A DNA stretch of 64,000 nucleotides from Candidatus Obscuribacterales bacterium (GCA_031292355.1 JARLHI010000048.1:372001-436000), one strand, 5' to 3'. Positions 27,917-38,111 are shown, counted from the first letter of the stretch. Program-made: numbers and translations. Notes: a model not told the origin generated them from the letters alone.

Positions 27917-29072
27917 GCGTGACACCTGTGCAATCCGAGTCACTGAGAGCTTGTCCGCGCATATTGAAGAGGCGCACTTCGACGGATTGTATCGATGATA
28001 AGCGTTCTTTGACTAAACGAGCTAATTCGATTTCGACAGAATGCCATAATCGTTTGCCGCTCGGCTCCTGACCAAGCAATTCAACAATTGCCTCGACGGT
28101 ATTAGCGTTTTCGATGGCCTTCAACAATGAAGCGCGAAGATCAAATCTTTGCCAGAACCGTGCAAGAGCTCCCATAGCCATGCTGCTGCGGCTGGAGTGC
28201 AAATCATATTGATCGCCCAAAACTTTAGCGATTTTACCCGGGTGCCCAAGCAGATAAAGAGTTTTCACCCGTTCAGTAGCAGGTGTTTCAGACAAAATAG
28301 CATCAAGTGTCTCCAGTGAAAATCCGAGAAAATTGGATATATTGACGATTTGTTTTCTCGGCAAACCGAGTTTGTCATGGCAATACTTCAAGCCAATATT
28401 GCCAGGCAGAAAAGCGATAGCGCCGGTATTATCTGCTGCAGAAACTCTTATATAGACTTCAATAGCAGCCATATAAGCAGCGAGCGACATGGGCTCAACG
28501 ACACCCGTGGTGCCAAGAATTGAAATACCACCGGTAATACCAAGACGGGGGTTAAAAGTTTTTTTCGCCAACGCTAGTCCATTGACGCAGCCGACCGTTA
28601 TGTCGCATCCTGGATGTCGGTCGTCAGCAAACACTTCCTGCACGGCCATGGTCATCATTTGCCGAGGCCCCGGATTGATAGCCGGTTCGCCAACCGGTAC
28701 GCGAATGCCAGGTTCAGTCACCATGCCGACCCCATCACCAGCTTTGAAAACAATTTGCCCGCTAGAATTTTCTGTGACTTCAACTGTAATGGTCGCTCCG
28801 TCAGTGCAATCTGGATCATCTCCAGCATTTTTGATGACGGTGGCACGAGCTGAAGTTGACGAAATTTTTTCCACCGACTGCACTGGAATGCTAAGAAAGT
28901 GCTCGCCATCCGGCAAAGTCACTGCAACTTGAGAAAGCACAAGATCATCTTGCAGCAGTGTCAATGCGGCCTTCAAACCTGCAGTAGCGCAAGAACCTGT
29001 AGTAAAGCCTCGCTTCAAACCATTCTCGGCGAATATATTCAAATCGACAATTTTTAACTCAGACTGGCTCAC
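27909..29072 (-). CDS. cbiD: Cobalt-precorrin-5B C1-methyltransferase
   Basis: A 387-residue CbiD. The diagnostic KRGFTTGSCATAGLKAAL lies at residues 18-35. Others are KNAGDDPDCTDGATITV, GDGVGMVTEPGI and INPGPRQMM, and LGTTGVVEPMSLAAY further on. CbiD methylates C1 in the oxygen-independent branch. The gene overlaps cbiX-cbiC by 14 bases and cobI by eight. With CbiG it argues against the aerobic CobF route. Confidence 0.97.
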   Translation of the reverse strand: MSQSELKIVDLNIFAENGLKRGFTTGSCATAGLKAALTLLQDDLVLSQVAVTLPDGEHFLSIPVQSVEKISSTSARATVIKNAGDDPDCTDGATITVEVTENSSGQIVFKAGDGVGMVTEPGIRVPVGEPAINPGPRQMMTMAVQEVFADDRHPGCDITVGCVNGLALAKKTFNPRLGITGGISILGTTGVVEPMSLAAYMAAIEVYIRVSAADNTGAIAFLPGNIGLKYCHDKLGLPRKQIVNISNFLGFSLETLDAILSETPATERVKTLYLLGHPGKIAKVLGDQYDLHSSRSSMAMGALARFWQRFDLRASLLKAIENANTVEAIVELLGQEPSGKRLWHSVEIELARLVKERLSSIQSVEVRLFNMRGQALSDSDCTGVTHG

Positions 29073-30627
29073 TTGCTGCCACCTTATTGAGAGCCATGAT
29101 CATCAGCGCATTCAAGACTGTCGCAGCCCACGGTGAACCACCTCTGGTTCCCTCATTTGTAATGCGTGGAATTTGCATACAACGACGCAATTCATTTTTG
29201 CTTTCTTGGGTACCGATAAATCCAACAGGCAACCCGATCACCAGCTGAGGACGCCAGCTTTGTTCACGAACAAGGCGGATTGTTTCGGTAATGGCTGTAG
29301 GCGCATCGCCTATGGCGATGACAGCATTATTACCAAATATTTGCCAGGCGCGACGAATGCCGGCGGCTGACCTTGTAATGCCAAAATTCTCAGACATCAA
29401 ATGGGTTTCGCGATCGTGCACTCCGCACCAGGTGCTTATGCCGAGCTCGGAGAGTAGCGCACGTTTCAAACCACTTTCGACCATAGTTACATCAGTGACA
29501 ATTTGCCGACAACGCAAAAGGGCGTTAAAGCCAATATCAACGACTCCCGGAGAAAAAAAGATCTCGTCGGCGGCGTTAAAATCACCGGTAGTATGCACGA
29601 TACGTTGCAAGACTGGCACCAGCTCGGGCTCAAACTTGCTCCAATCACGACCATGTTTAATCACCTCGAAGCTCTGCGCTTCAATTGGATGCGGTACATA
29701 TGGGGCACAGCGACGAGCCGATTTGATCGGTGCACCGTCACTCTTTGATTGTTCACCGCCAGCTTTGACAGCAAAGTGGTGCCCCTGTTGAGGCTGCCCC
29801 AGTTGCGATTCAAAACCAACTATTTGCACTCGGTATTTGCACAAAGAGCAATTCATATGAGCTCGACCTTCGGCACCCTCTTGAGCGCGCTCCAGAAAAA
29901 CATCGGCGACATAAGGATGAACTCCCAAATATTTCGCCTTCAAGACTTCAATTTCTGGATGCCTATTTGCCAGATCATCGACAGCGTCATAAATGCGCTT
30001 AATTAGAATTCCATCAAAGAGGAAATAAGGCAGAACAAGGATGCGTGCGTAACCAAGTTTTGCCGCCGCCTTCAGGCCATTTGCTATTAGCGGCTTGGCT
30101 GTACCTGAATAACACACGAAAGAAGTGCCAAATCCCATGCCTTCCTCAAGCATTCGACTGAGCTTGGAAATTTCCGAATTAGCATCAGAATCGCTGGTTC
30201 CCCGACCGACGACGACAAGACAGGTATCGGCTCGATTGACAATGTGTACAGACTGAGCCTCGGCTTCGACGATTCTCTCCTGACATAGTTTCAATAAAAG
30301 CGGATGCAAATCCATCGCCGATCCAAAGGCGATTTCAACATCTGGATATTTTTGTCGCAGTGCCACCAGTTCTGCGGGCATATCATTTTTTGCATGGGTC
30401 GCAGCTGTTAGCAAGGCCGGAACCATTACTAATTTTTTGGTACCACTGGCAATGCTTTCGTGAACCGCCTGATCAATCGTGGGTTCACAAAATTCCAAAT
30501 ATCCGTAATCAACACGCATATCTCCAGCACGATTTTTTAGCAAGGACATAAAGCTTTCAAATTCAGCCACGCCCTGGGGATCTCGGCTGCCGTGCCCGGC
30601 TATAACAATGTTATAAGCGCCTTCCAC
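29059..30627 (-). CDS. cbiX/cbiC: Fused sirohydrochlorin cobaltochelatase and precorrin-8X methylmutase (CbiX-CbiC)
   Basis: A 522-residue fusion from GTG 30627, which overlaps the cbiE stop by one base; TTGGAG lies just upstream. A longer frame to 30726 would lie inside cbiE and is not preferred. The CbiX half (about 1-290) has two chelatase repeats: VIAGHGSRDPQG with PALLTAATHAKNDMP, and VVGRGTSDSD with LPYFLFDGILIKRI. The MNCSLC motif and a QGHHF stretch resemble the iron-sulfur site of long CbiX. The CbiC/CobH half (about 305-520) has HPIEAQSFEVI, RIVHTTGDF and GTRGGSPWAATVLNAL. It would insert cobalt into sirohydrochlorin and catalyse the C11-to-C12 methyl shift. Confidence 0.93.
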   Translation of the reverse strand: MEGAYNIVIAGHGSRDPQGVAEFESFMSLLKNRAGDMRVDYGYLEFCEPTIDQAVHESIASGTKKLVMVPALLTAATHAKNDMPAELVALRQKYPDVEIAFGSAMDLHPLLLKLCQERIVEAEAQSVHIVNRADTCLVVVGRGTSDSDANSEISKLSRMLEEGMGFGTSFVCYSGTAKPLIANGLKAAAKLGYARILVLPYFLFDGILIKRIYDAVDDLANRHPEIEVLKAKYLGVHPYVADVFLERAQEGAEGRAHMNCSLCKYRVQIVGFESQLGQPQQGHHFAVKAGGEQSKSDGAPIKSARRCAPYVPHPIEAQSFEVIKHGRDWSKFEPELVPVLQRIVHTTGDFNAADEIFFSPGVVDIGFNALLRCRQIVTDVTMVESGLKRALLSELGISTWCGVHDRETHLMSENFGITRSAAGIRRAWQIFGNNAVIAIGDAPTAITETIRLVREQSWRPQLVIGLPVGFIGTQESKNELRRCMQIPRITNEGTRGGSPWAATVLNALMIMALNKVAASEPV

Positions 30628-31304
30628 TATTTCTCCAACTGACTTGGCATTTCTTTCCGGGTACGAATGAGCATAATACTCATGTCGGTAAAATCCTGAG
30701 TCAGGCTGGATAGAGGTCCGCGCCAATCCATTTCGGCCTGCGTAAGGTTTTCCCAGACTTCGGTTTGGTGATTGGGATCACAACCACTGTCCAGCAAAAA
30801 TTTGGCAATGTCTTTGGGCATGAAGCTCCATGGCAGTGGTATCACAATGGCGTTGCGACCTTCTTTGAGCACTGTCACCAGATGTTTTTTAAAAGGCTCG
30901 ATGTCCCCACGACGATGAAAGGTGACAAATGTTGTTTCGTCGAAGCAAACTTTGCCACGAGACGCCAGTATCTGCGCTGACGATATTCCCGGTAGTGTTT
31001 TAACTTCATGCCCACAAGCAATTTCGACCCGCTCGAGAAGCTGAAATCCACTGAAGTGCAAATCACCCATAAAACCGACGACACATTTGCGGCCTTCATG
31101 ATGTAAGTCCGCAACTTGCTTCAGTTTTTCAGTCTGATCTTTATAACCCATAGTCACTATTTGAGCGTCGGCTGAAATAAGTGGTCTGATGAAGTTGACG
31201 ACGGCATCGAAGCCAGCAACGACATCGGCATCTTCAATCAAAGCTGCACCATGTCTGGTTAAATAGCCAAGGTCGCCTGGACCAATGCTGACACAAGTAA
31301 TCAT
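30627..31304 (-). CDS. cbiE: Precorrin-6Y/7 C5-methyltransferase CbiE
   Basis: A 225-residue tetrapyrrole methylase with CbiE features: [52 protein letters not shown] and [14 protein letters not shown]. It methylates C5. In CobL this domain is fused to CbiT, which methylates C15 and decarboxylates; here the chain ends after CbiE and no CbiT is seen in the window. Its ATG overlaps the cobA stop by four bases and its stop overlaps the cbiX-cbiC GTG by one. Confidence 0.93.
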   Translation of the reverse strand: MITCVSIGPGDLGYLTRHGAALIEDADVVAGFDAVVNFIRPLISADAQIVTMGYKDQTEKLKQVADLHHEGRKCVVGFMGDLHFSGFQLLERVEIACGHEVKTLPGISSAQILASRGKVCFDETTFVTFHRRGDIEPFKKHLVTVLKEGRNAIVIPLPWSFMPKDIAKFLLDSGCDPNHQTEVWENLTQAEMDWRGPLSSLTQDFTDMSIMLIRTRKEMPSQLEK

Positions 31305-32101
31305 GTTTGAACGATCTCCAATGCTTGATGTTGTTTGGTTTCGGAGGCAGAATTATTGAGCGAACTTTCTACAGTGCTGTGCAATGTGACCACAGTCCCG
31401 ATGACAATGATAGAAGGACTAGCGTAGTGATTGTCTTTGACTGTCGTCGCTAAATCGCCCAAGTTTGTCAAATGATAACGCTGCTCTGGCAAAGTTCCGT
31501 TTTCGATAATGACTACAGCGGTGTCAATGGCTTGACCATTGGCGATGAGCTTACTTACAATTTCGTCGATTTTGGCGATGCCCATATAAATGACGATGGT
31601 GTTTCTACTGTCTACCAAACTACGCCAGTTTACGTCTTCGTCTTTGCAGCTGTGTCCGGTGATGAAAGTGACACCAGAGGCGTGATGTCTATGCGTTAAA
31701 GGAATACCCAGTCGAGCTGGCACGGCGATACCAGCTGTTAGTCCACTCACAATTTCAAATGTAATTCCTGCTTCAGCGAGTGCTTCGATTTCTTCACCGC
31801 CGCGACCGAAGATAAAAGGATCGCCACCTTTTACGCGAGCGATATTTTTACCAGCTCGCGCATAGGCGATCATTTGTTCAATGATCCACTCCTGCGCGGT
31901 GTGCATTTTGCCTGGTCGTTTACCAACTAACAGCACTTCCACATCAGGCTTAGCGAACTGCAAAATATCTGGATTAGCCAGATCATCGAGGAAAACTACA
32001 TCGCATTCTTTCAGCAGTCGCACAGCCTTGAGCGTCAGCAATTCAAGATCGCCGGGTCCGCTACCGATTAAACTTACTTTGCCTGTCTTTACCGCGGTCA
32101 C
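31301..32101 (-). CDS. cobA: Uroporphyrinogen-III C-methyltransferase
   Basis: A 266-residue SUMT. It has [66 protein letters not shown] and [12 protein letters not shown]. It makes precorrin-2 from uroporphyrinogen III, the branch point to cobalamin and siroheme. There is no fused HemD or CysG dehydrogenase/ferrochelatase domain. The gene is ten bases from the ChlI-ChlD-like gene and overlaps cbiE by four. Confidence 0.96.
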   Translation of the reverse strand: MTAVKTGKVSLIGSGPGDLELLTLKAVRLLKECDVVFLDDLANPDILQFAKPDVEVLLVGKRPGKMHTAQEWIIEQMIAYARAGKNIARVKGGDPFIFGRGGEEIEALAEAGITFEIVSGLTAGIAVPARLGIPLTHRHHASGVTFITGHSCKDEDVNWRSLVDSRNTIVIYMGIAKIDEIVSKLIANGQAIDTAVVIIENGTLPEQRYHLTNLGDLATTVKDNHYASPSIIVIGTVVTLHSTVESSLNNSASETKQHQALEIVQT

Positions 32102-32111
32102 TGAATTCTCC

Positions 32112-34082
32112 TCACTTCCGGCCTAATTTGCTGCGAATACTAATCGTCAAATCATCGGCAGTCATTGCCTCAAGTGACGCATATGACGCGTTAAGCACAT
32201 CAGCCAGCTTTCTTGCGCGACCAAGTTTGACATGACCACTTTCGGTATCGACGACAACGCAAGGAATAGAGCACATTGCAATCTCGGCAGCCAGTTGTAG
32301 CGCCTCACTCCAGGCGTCACCATTGTCTGTCAGAGGAACATTCGCTTTGCCATCGCTTAAAAGCACAAGTAAAGGGTCGCCTGCATCTTTTCCTTTTTTT
32401 CGAATTGACTCAAGAACAAGTGCTAAAGCATGGGGCAAAGGAGTGCGCCCACCCGTCGGCATCTGCGCGAGAGCTTCATACGCCTGCTCGACACTACGGC
32501 TGGGTCCTAAACTTATTTGAGCTTCGGTGCCCGAAAAGCTAATGACGCTGACCGAATCACGCTTAACGTAAGCATCTTGAAGGAGAGCTTCGATACAACC
32601 TTTGACCAGCTCCATACGCTTGCGCGCTGCCATAGACCCAGAACTATCGATCGCAAAAATAATGAGACACGATGACTTACCACTGCGAACTTTTTGATGC
32701 AAATCCTCGCGCTCCACGCAGAGCACGCCTGAATTGCGAGCGATTGAATGACGCAATGTCGCCTCTACAGCAATTGCACTGGGATTATCATCACGAACCG
32801 CCCTTACAGTGAAACCTCGAGGCGCATCATTGACGGTGCCGCGCTTTCCGGCTCCCGTTGCATTGACCTGTTCTAGCTGCAGTGACTTGACTTTCTCAAC
32901 CTTAGTCGCTGTGTACACCTGCAATTTGTCGGGACTGTTTTGAGGCGGCGTCTCAGGCTGAGGTCGATTCGATTGATCAGGCAAATTTTGCTCGTCACCA
33001 CCATTTAGATCCTCACTAAAATCAGTATTGCCTGATGGCGGTGGCTGATCTTCATTCTGTTCGACATCCGCTTTGGCGTCATCAATCATCTGTTCCAATT
33101 TCTCTTGATCAAGAGATGATTTGTCTGTGGGAAGTCGCCGACGGCGGTGTGGGAGAACCAGTCCAGCAGCCGCTTGTATGTCGTCGAGAGAAACAAGACA
33201 TCTGCCATCAAGAGCTGCCAGGGTACGGCAGACTTTATGCAAAACAATATCTGCTCTTAAACTCGTTGCCTGCATCTCGCAACAAATTTGACTGATGAAG
33301 TCTATTTGCGAGTCCGTAATTTCAACGTCATCAAGAAGAGCCACTGCTTTGTCCAATTTAATCCTTAGAGACTCTTGCTCGGCAGACCAGGTTTGAGTAA
33401 AAGTGGGCGGTGATAACTCAAAAGCAATGCGGCGACGCACGACTTCAGAGCGCTCACGCCAATCAGTTTGTGCAGTAACTTCAACCATCAAACCAAATCG
33501 ATCAAGCAATTGCGGACGGATGTCACCTTCTTCACGATTCATGGTGCCTATCAACGAAAGGCGTGCGTTATGTTGAATCGCCATACCTTCGCGCTGAATA
33601 GTATTGACGCCCATAGCGGCGACATCCAACAAAATGTCGACGAGATGATCGGGCAACAAATTAACCTCATCGATGTACAAAATACCGCGGTGCGCCTGAG
33701 CCAGTAATCCGGGCTGAAGAGTGCGAGCACCTTGCTTCAACGCTTTTTCGATATCGAGACTGCCAAGCACGCGGTCTTCAGTTGCACCGATGGGCAAATT
33801 AACAAAGGGCACAGATTTTTGCTGAAAGTTGCGTTCTTCGGCTGAACAGACTTCGCACCAGGTTGGCTGTTCATGACTAAAACAGTTAAAGGAACAGCCG
33901 ACGGTCGTTTCAATGGGTTGTAAAAGCTCAGACACGCCGCGGGCAGCAGTGCTTTTAGCCGTGCCTTTATCGCCGACAATTAAGACGCCACCCACCGATG
34001 GATTGACCGCACAAATCATCAGTGCGAGCTTTAATTTCTCTTGACCGACTATTGCAGAGAATGGATAAAGTGCTGTCATCAC
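32112..34082 (-). CDS. ChlI-ChlD-type chelatase ATPase with VWA domain (CobN partner)
   Basis: A 656-residue fusion of the AAA+ and VWA subunits of magnesium/cobalt chelatases. The AAA+ half has Walker A GDKGTAKS (38-45) and ILYIDEVNLLPDHLVD. A cysteine cluster (CSFNCFSHEQPTWCEVC) lies between. An acidic, Pro/Gln-rich linker (about 330-400) precedes the VWA domain with MIDAS motif AIDSSGSM (about 477), TGGRTPLPHA and LLSDGKAN. It would couple ATP hydrolysis to metal insertion with CobN, whose gene overlaps it by four bases. Context makes cobalt likelier than magnesium, though the family alone does not decide. Confidence 0.92.
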   Translation of the reverse strand: MMTALYPFSAIVGQEKLKLALMICAVNPSVGGVLIVGDKGTAKSTAARGVSELLQPIETTVGCSFNCFSHEQPTWCEVCSAEERNFQQKSVPFVNLPIGATEDRVLGSLDIEKALKQGARTLQPGLLAQAHRGILYIDEVNLLPDHLVDILLDVAAMGVNTIQREGMAIQHNARLSLIGTMNREEGDIRPQLLDRFGLMVEVTAQTDWRERSEVVRRRIAFELSPPTFTQTWSAEQESLRIKLDKAVALLDDVEITDSQIDFISQICCEMQATSLRADIVLHKVCRTLAALDGRCLVSLDDIQAAAGLVLPHRRRRLPTDKSSLDQEKLEQMIDDAKADVEQNEDQPPPSGNTDFSEDLNGGDEQNLPDQSNRPQPETPPQNSPDKLQVYTATKVEKVKSLQLEQVNATGAGKRGTVNDAPRGFTVRAVRDDNPSAIAVEATLRHSIARNSGVLCVEREDLHQKVRSGKSSCLIIFAIDSSGSMAARKRMELVKGCIEALLQDAYVKRDSVSVISFSGTEAQISLGPSRSVEQAYEALAQMPTGGRTPLPHALALVLESIRKKGKDAGDPLLVLLSDGKANVPLTDNGDAWSEALQLAAEIAMCSIPCVVVDTESGHVKLGRARKLADVLNASYASLEAMTADDLTISIRSKLGRK

Positions 34083-37000
34083 AGAACCCCCGACGCACGC
34101 TTGGATTCGCCCCGGAGTTCAAGCAACTCTTCGCTGTTCAAAAATACTTCTGTTAACGCAGCCAGAGTTTCTTCTTTGGGCTTCGACCACATCTTTCGTT
34201 TTGCGGCCTCGAGCAATCTTTCTGCAATGGCATTTAAGGCCCAGGGATTGCTATCTTTGAGAAATTCTTGCATTTGTGGATTGAAAGCGTACTCTTTAGC
34301 CACATCCTCGTACATCCAGTCGTCGAGCACCTCGGCTGTAGCATCGTATCCAAATAAATAGTCGACTGTCGCAGTCAACTCTAGACCACCCTTGTAACCA
34401 TGTTTTTGAATACTTTCCAACCATTTGGGATTAACCACGCGTGAGCGAAAAACGCGTAGCACTTCTTCTTTTAAGTCTCTCACAGCAGCACGCGAGGGAT
34501 CTTGCGTATCGCCAAAATAGTGTTTGGGCTTCTTACCACTCAAGCTCCTGATGGTGGCGATCATGCCACCATGAAACTGCAAATAGTCATCGCTATCAAA
34601 AATATCGTGTTCACGATTATCTTGATTGTGTACCGCAACTTCAATGGTTTTCAGGCGTTCCTTAAATTGGGTTCGCGCGTCAACACCCGCTTCATTCTGA
34701 GTGTAGGCAAAGCCGCCCCAGTTGACATATGCTTCGGCAAAATCATCGGCGTCAGACCAATTTCTCTCTTGAATGAGTGGCAAAATACCGGCACCATAGC
34801 TTCCAGGTTTTGAACCAAAGACTCTGTAGCGTGACGACTTTTTAGCCTCACTTTCGTCAACACCATTCGCGCAGCGAGAAGCTACTTCTTGCAAATAATG
34901 CTTACGCAAGAAATTCTCTTCAAGTGGCTCGTCTGCTTCCACAGCAAGACCTACGGCTCTATCTATAAGATCGATCAAATGTGGGAAGGCGTCTCTAAAA
35001 AATCCGCTGATTCTAGTTGTGACATCGATGCGCGGACGTTGCAGTTCAGAAATGGGAATGAGCTGCACGCCTTGCAATTGACGTGTGCCGTCTTGCCATA
35101 AGGGGCGCACGCCCATCAATGCAAGAATTTGAGCCACGTCATCACCGTGAGTACGCATGGCACTCGTTCCCCACATGCTGATACTGACGCTTTCAGGATA
35201 GCGACCAGTTTCGTGCAAGTGTCTGCGCAGAACTTCTTCACTTAACTGTTTGCCGACAAGCCAGGCGGAGTGCGAAGGCAAACTGCGCGGATCGACCGAA
35301 TAAAAGTTGCGCCCAGTCGGTAGAATATGAGCCATGCCACGGCTTGGCGCACCACTTGGTCCGGCAGGCACATAGCCGCCTTCCAGTCCATGCAACAGAT
35401 TAGCAATCTCTTCGTGTGACAATTGCAAATTAGGCACCAGTGTGGTGCATACGTAACTCAACGTCTGGACAATTTTTTGCAAAGCAAGAGAATCGGCTTT
35501 AGTCTCACTTCCAAGAACGACTGCACACGCTGTCTGAATGCCCTCTATATCGAAAGCAACTTTTTCTAACTCACTAAAGAGTTGATGCTCCAGTCGGTCG
35601 ATGGCTTCGAGAGCATCAGAATTGGTGACGAGAATACGCCCCGCGACCGTAGAGAACGACCGCACTTCGCCTGCTATACGAGCTCCTTTATGCTCGAGCA
35701 TGGTTTTAAAATCAAGACCAAACAACTGAGCAAGCGACTCATCTAATGACGGTATATGCAAATTTGCAAGGCGAGTTAATGAGCATAAAGTATCGACAAG
35801 TGAAGCCCCCTCTGGTACTCGACCTAAAATGTGCAGGCCATCACGAATTTCGGCAGCACCGAGCTCACAAAGATAGCCATCGATCTCCTGGATCAAGTGG
35901 GCAACGTCGAACCCTCCCATTTTCGCAAGGGTCACCGGTACACCAGTTTGAGTTAGCGTATCGTCCCACTCGTGGTCGTGATCATGTTCATCATCATGGT
36001 CGTGATCATCGTGTTCGTGGTCATGATCGTGGTCGTGCTCATCGTGCGAGTGAGCGAGTATATGTTTTAAATCGTTATGCAGATTAGCTTCTTTAATCAA
36101 CTCCCAAATTTGCTGTTGCAATACAGGAAGCTTCGCTGGATCTAGAACCTCAACTTGATAATACTCGTCAACCAACTGAGTCAATTTAGCGAGAGCACCA
36201 TAGGTATCAGCGGAGGTCATCGGTGGTGTCAAATGATCGACAACCACAGCGTGTGAGCGACGTTTAGCTTGAGCACCCTCACCTGGGTCGTTGATAATGA
36301 ACGGATAAAACAAAGGAATATTTCCTAGCAGGGCATCGGGGAAACAATCCTGCGAGAGACCTACACCCTTGCCAGGCAGCCATTCTAGCGTGCCATGTTT
36401 GCCCACATGTACTATGGCATCAGCCTTCCAGCCATCTTGCAACCACTTATACAAACCGTAGTAGTGATGTGTTGGTGGCAAATCCGGCATATGATAAATA
36501 GCATTGGGATCCATACCATAACCGCGCGGAGGCTGCAAAATTACCAGAGCATTGCCGAAATTCAAACCAGCAAAAGCGAGATGCTGATCATGCACATAGG
36601 TCTCTCCAGGAGCCAGTCCCCATTGCTTAACCATGCTCTCTCGAAGCACTACTGGCAATTCGTCAAACCAATCAGAATATGTTTTTTCGGGAATACGGAC
36701 CAATGCATCGCGTAATTGCTCATCAGTCAATAAGGTTTCGTCATAAGAACACTTGCTGATCAAATCATGAATCAATTTGGTGCCGTCGTCGGGTAAGTTT
36801 TCAAACTTATAGCCGCGCGCGACCATCGCACTCATCACAGCCATCAATGAAGCGGGCGCGTCAAGCCCAACCGCGTTGCCGATCTGGGAAGCCTTCGCGT
36901 TGGAATTTGTAAATACGAAAGCAATTCGCTTTTCAGCATTTGGAAGCCGCCGCAACCTCACCAACCTCTGCACCAAACCGGCAACTCGCTGCGCACGATT

Positions 37001-38074
37001 CAGTACGGGACTGTAAGTATTTGCTTCAATATGATCTTGATTGGAAGCCTGCTTGAATGAAAGAGGAACAGAAATTATTCGTCCGTCAAATTCAGGCAGA
37101 ACCACATTCATCGCGGTATCAAGAGGATTCAAACCTCGAGCTGAGTTCTTCCACTGCTCCACCTGCATTCCACTTGTAATAGCTTGAATAACCGGTACGT
37201 TGAGTTTCTGCAGAGCATCAACACTCCAGCCTGACGCAGTAGTCTCTCCGCCTTTTACCTCAGCCATCGCAAACGACGTCGTATTAATCAAGACATCAAT
37301 GACTGGCTGTCCTTCCTGCACAAAATATCGATAAGCATCCGGCAGCACATCGCCGTCACTGCAAGCTTTCAGCGATGCCGTCCATACTGGCAAAGCATCT
37401 ATGCCAACGGCTGACAGAGCATCTATCAAGACATCTACGAAATGAGTATTGCCACTCAGACAATGAGCGCGATAAAAATTGATGCCTGCGACCGGGCGAC
37501 GGGTGTCATGAATTTCCAACCACTGCAAAAAAGTCGCATCACTACCGAGCAGAGGATGATAAATGCCGTGGTCTGGAATTACCGCCGGTGGTGCGTAACT
37601 AAATCCGGTCAAAAGCAATTTATCAGAAAGACATTTGAGCATCTGAGCAAAGTTGTCGATGCCTCCTGCTTGCAGATAAGCTGTTACTTCCAGCTGCAAA
37701 TCTACGGGCACGTTGGACACCGCCGACAACTCTGGATTCAATTCGCCAGTTCCACTAACAACGATCAGAGAACTTCCACACTGATGGACGCTTCGAACAA
37801 AGTCACTAAAGAGAGGAACGCTGCTGGTTTTTCCCAGTAGCCGCACCACCACGATTGCGGATTGTGCCAGGACTCCATCTATCAACATCTTCATATCTTC
37901 ATCGCTGGAAATCTGCTGAAGATTAATAATGTCAATCGGTGAAAAGTCGGCCGGCATCGAAAGAGCGGCGCGCTCCAATACCAGACAGTCAGTGTCAGCA
38001 TGGCTGAGAATGACCATGCGCGAATCTAGCTTGTGAGAAGAAGTTGCCTGAACGTCAGATAAGCCCGAACTCAT
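34079..38074 (-). CDS. cobN: Cobaltochelatase subunit CobN
   Basis: A 1,331-residue CobN/ChlH-family large subunit with a strong AAGGAGG seven bases before ATG. The family core includes HVGKHGTLEWLPGKGVGLS, IINDPGEGAQAKRRSHAV, LPTGRNFYSVDPRSLPS and ESVSISMWGTSAMRTHGDD, and near the end YKGGLELTATVDYLFGYDA. A His/Asp-rich insertion (about residues 672-703, bases 35965-36058) has nearly alternating His and Asp. It is the first gene of the operon, directly downstream of the cobalamin riboswitch. CobN binds the tetrapyrrole and inserts cobalt with an AAA+/VWA partner; ChlH-like magnesium activity is less likely here. Confidence 0.95.
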   Translation of the reverse strand: MSSGLSDVQATSSHKLDSRMVILSHADTDCLVLERAALSMPADFSPIDIINLQQISSDEDMKMLIDGVLAQSAIVVVRLLGKTSSVPLFSDFVRSVHQCGSSLIVVSGTGELNPELSAVSNVPVDLQLEVTAYLQAGGIDNFAQMLKCLSDKLLLTGFSYAPPAVIPDHGIYHPLLGSDATFLQWLEIHDTRRPVAGINFYRAHCLSGNTHFVDVLIDALSAVGIDALPVWTASLKACSDGDVLPDAYRYFVQEGQPVIDVLINTTSFAMAEVKGGETTASGWSVDALQKLNVPVIQAITSGMQVEQWKNSARGLNPLDTAMNVVLPEFDGRIISVPLSFKQASNQDHIEANTYSPVLNRAQRVAGLVQRLVRLRRLPNAEKRIAFVFTNSNAKASQIGNAVGLDAPASLMAVMSAMVARGYKFENLPDDGTKLIHDLISKCSYDETLLTDEQLRDALVRIPEKTYSDWFDELPVVLRESMVKQWGLAPGETYVHDQHLAFAGLNFGNALVILQPPRGYGMDPNAIYHMPDLPPTHHYYGLYKWLQDGWKADAIVHVGKHGTLEWLPGKGVGLSQDCFPDALLGNIPLFYPFIINDPGEGAQAKRRSHAVVVDHLTPPMTSADTYGALAKLTQLVDEYYQVEVLDPAKLPVLQQQIWELIKEANLHNDLKHILAHSHDEHDHDHDHEHDDHDHDDEHDHDHEWDDTLTQTGVPVTLAKMGGFDVAHLIQEIDGYLCELGAAEIRDGLHILGRVPEGASLVDTLCSLTRLANLHIPSLDESLAQLFGLDFKTMLEHKGARIAGEVRSFSTVAGRILVTNSDALEAIDRLEHQLFSELEKVAFDIEGIQTACAVVLGSETKADSLALQKIVQTLSYVCTTLVPNLQLSHEEIANLLHGLEGGYVPAGPSGAPSRGMAHILPTGRNFYSVDPRSLPSHSAWLVGKQLSEEVLRRHLHETGRYPESVSISMWGTSAMRTHGDDVAQILALMGVRPLWQDGTRQLQGVQLIPISELQRPRIDVTTRISGFFRDAFPHLIDLIDRAVGLAVEADEPLEENFLRKHYLQEVASRCANGVDESEAKKSSRYRVFGSKPGSYGAGILPLIQERNWSDADDFAEAYVNWGGFAYTQNEAGVDARTQFKERLKTIEVAVHNQDNREHDIFDSDDYLQFHGGMIATIRSLSGKKPKHYFGDTQDPSRAAVRDLKEEVLRVFRSRVVNPKWLESIQKHGYKGGLELTATVDYLFGYDATAEVLDDWMYEDVAKEYAFNPQMQEFLKDSNPWALNAIAERLLEAAKRKMWSKPKEETLAALTEVFLNSEELLELRGESKRASGVL

Positions 38075-38089
38075 TTGAAATCCTCCTTG

Positions 38090-38100
38090 CCTCGAAGAGG
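38090..38100 (-). promoter_or_regulatory. Small hairpin beside the cobN ribosome-binding site
   Basis: On the minus strand, CCTC and GAGG can pair around a three-base loop one base before the AAGGAGG (38081-38088) of cobN. The same CCTC could pair with the ribosome-binding site instead. This is a candidate expression platform for translational control by the upstream riboswitch. It is inference from pairing by eye. Confidence 0.35.
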
Positions 38101-38111
38101 GTGTTTTTCCA

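Noticed and set aside
28489..28932. A 147-codon plus-strand frame
   Set aside because: It is antisense to the conserved centre of cbiD.
30628..30726. N-terminal extension of CbiX-CbiC
   Set aside because: It lies inside cbiE; GTG 30627 overlaps the cbiE stop and starts directly before the chelatase domain.
34079..38074. Magnesium chelatase (ChlH) identity for the large chelatase subunit
   Set aside because: The gene sits under a cobalamin riboswitch among B12 genes and no other bacteriochlorophyll gene is present, so CobN is the better call, though it is not proven biochemically.
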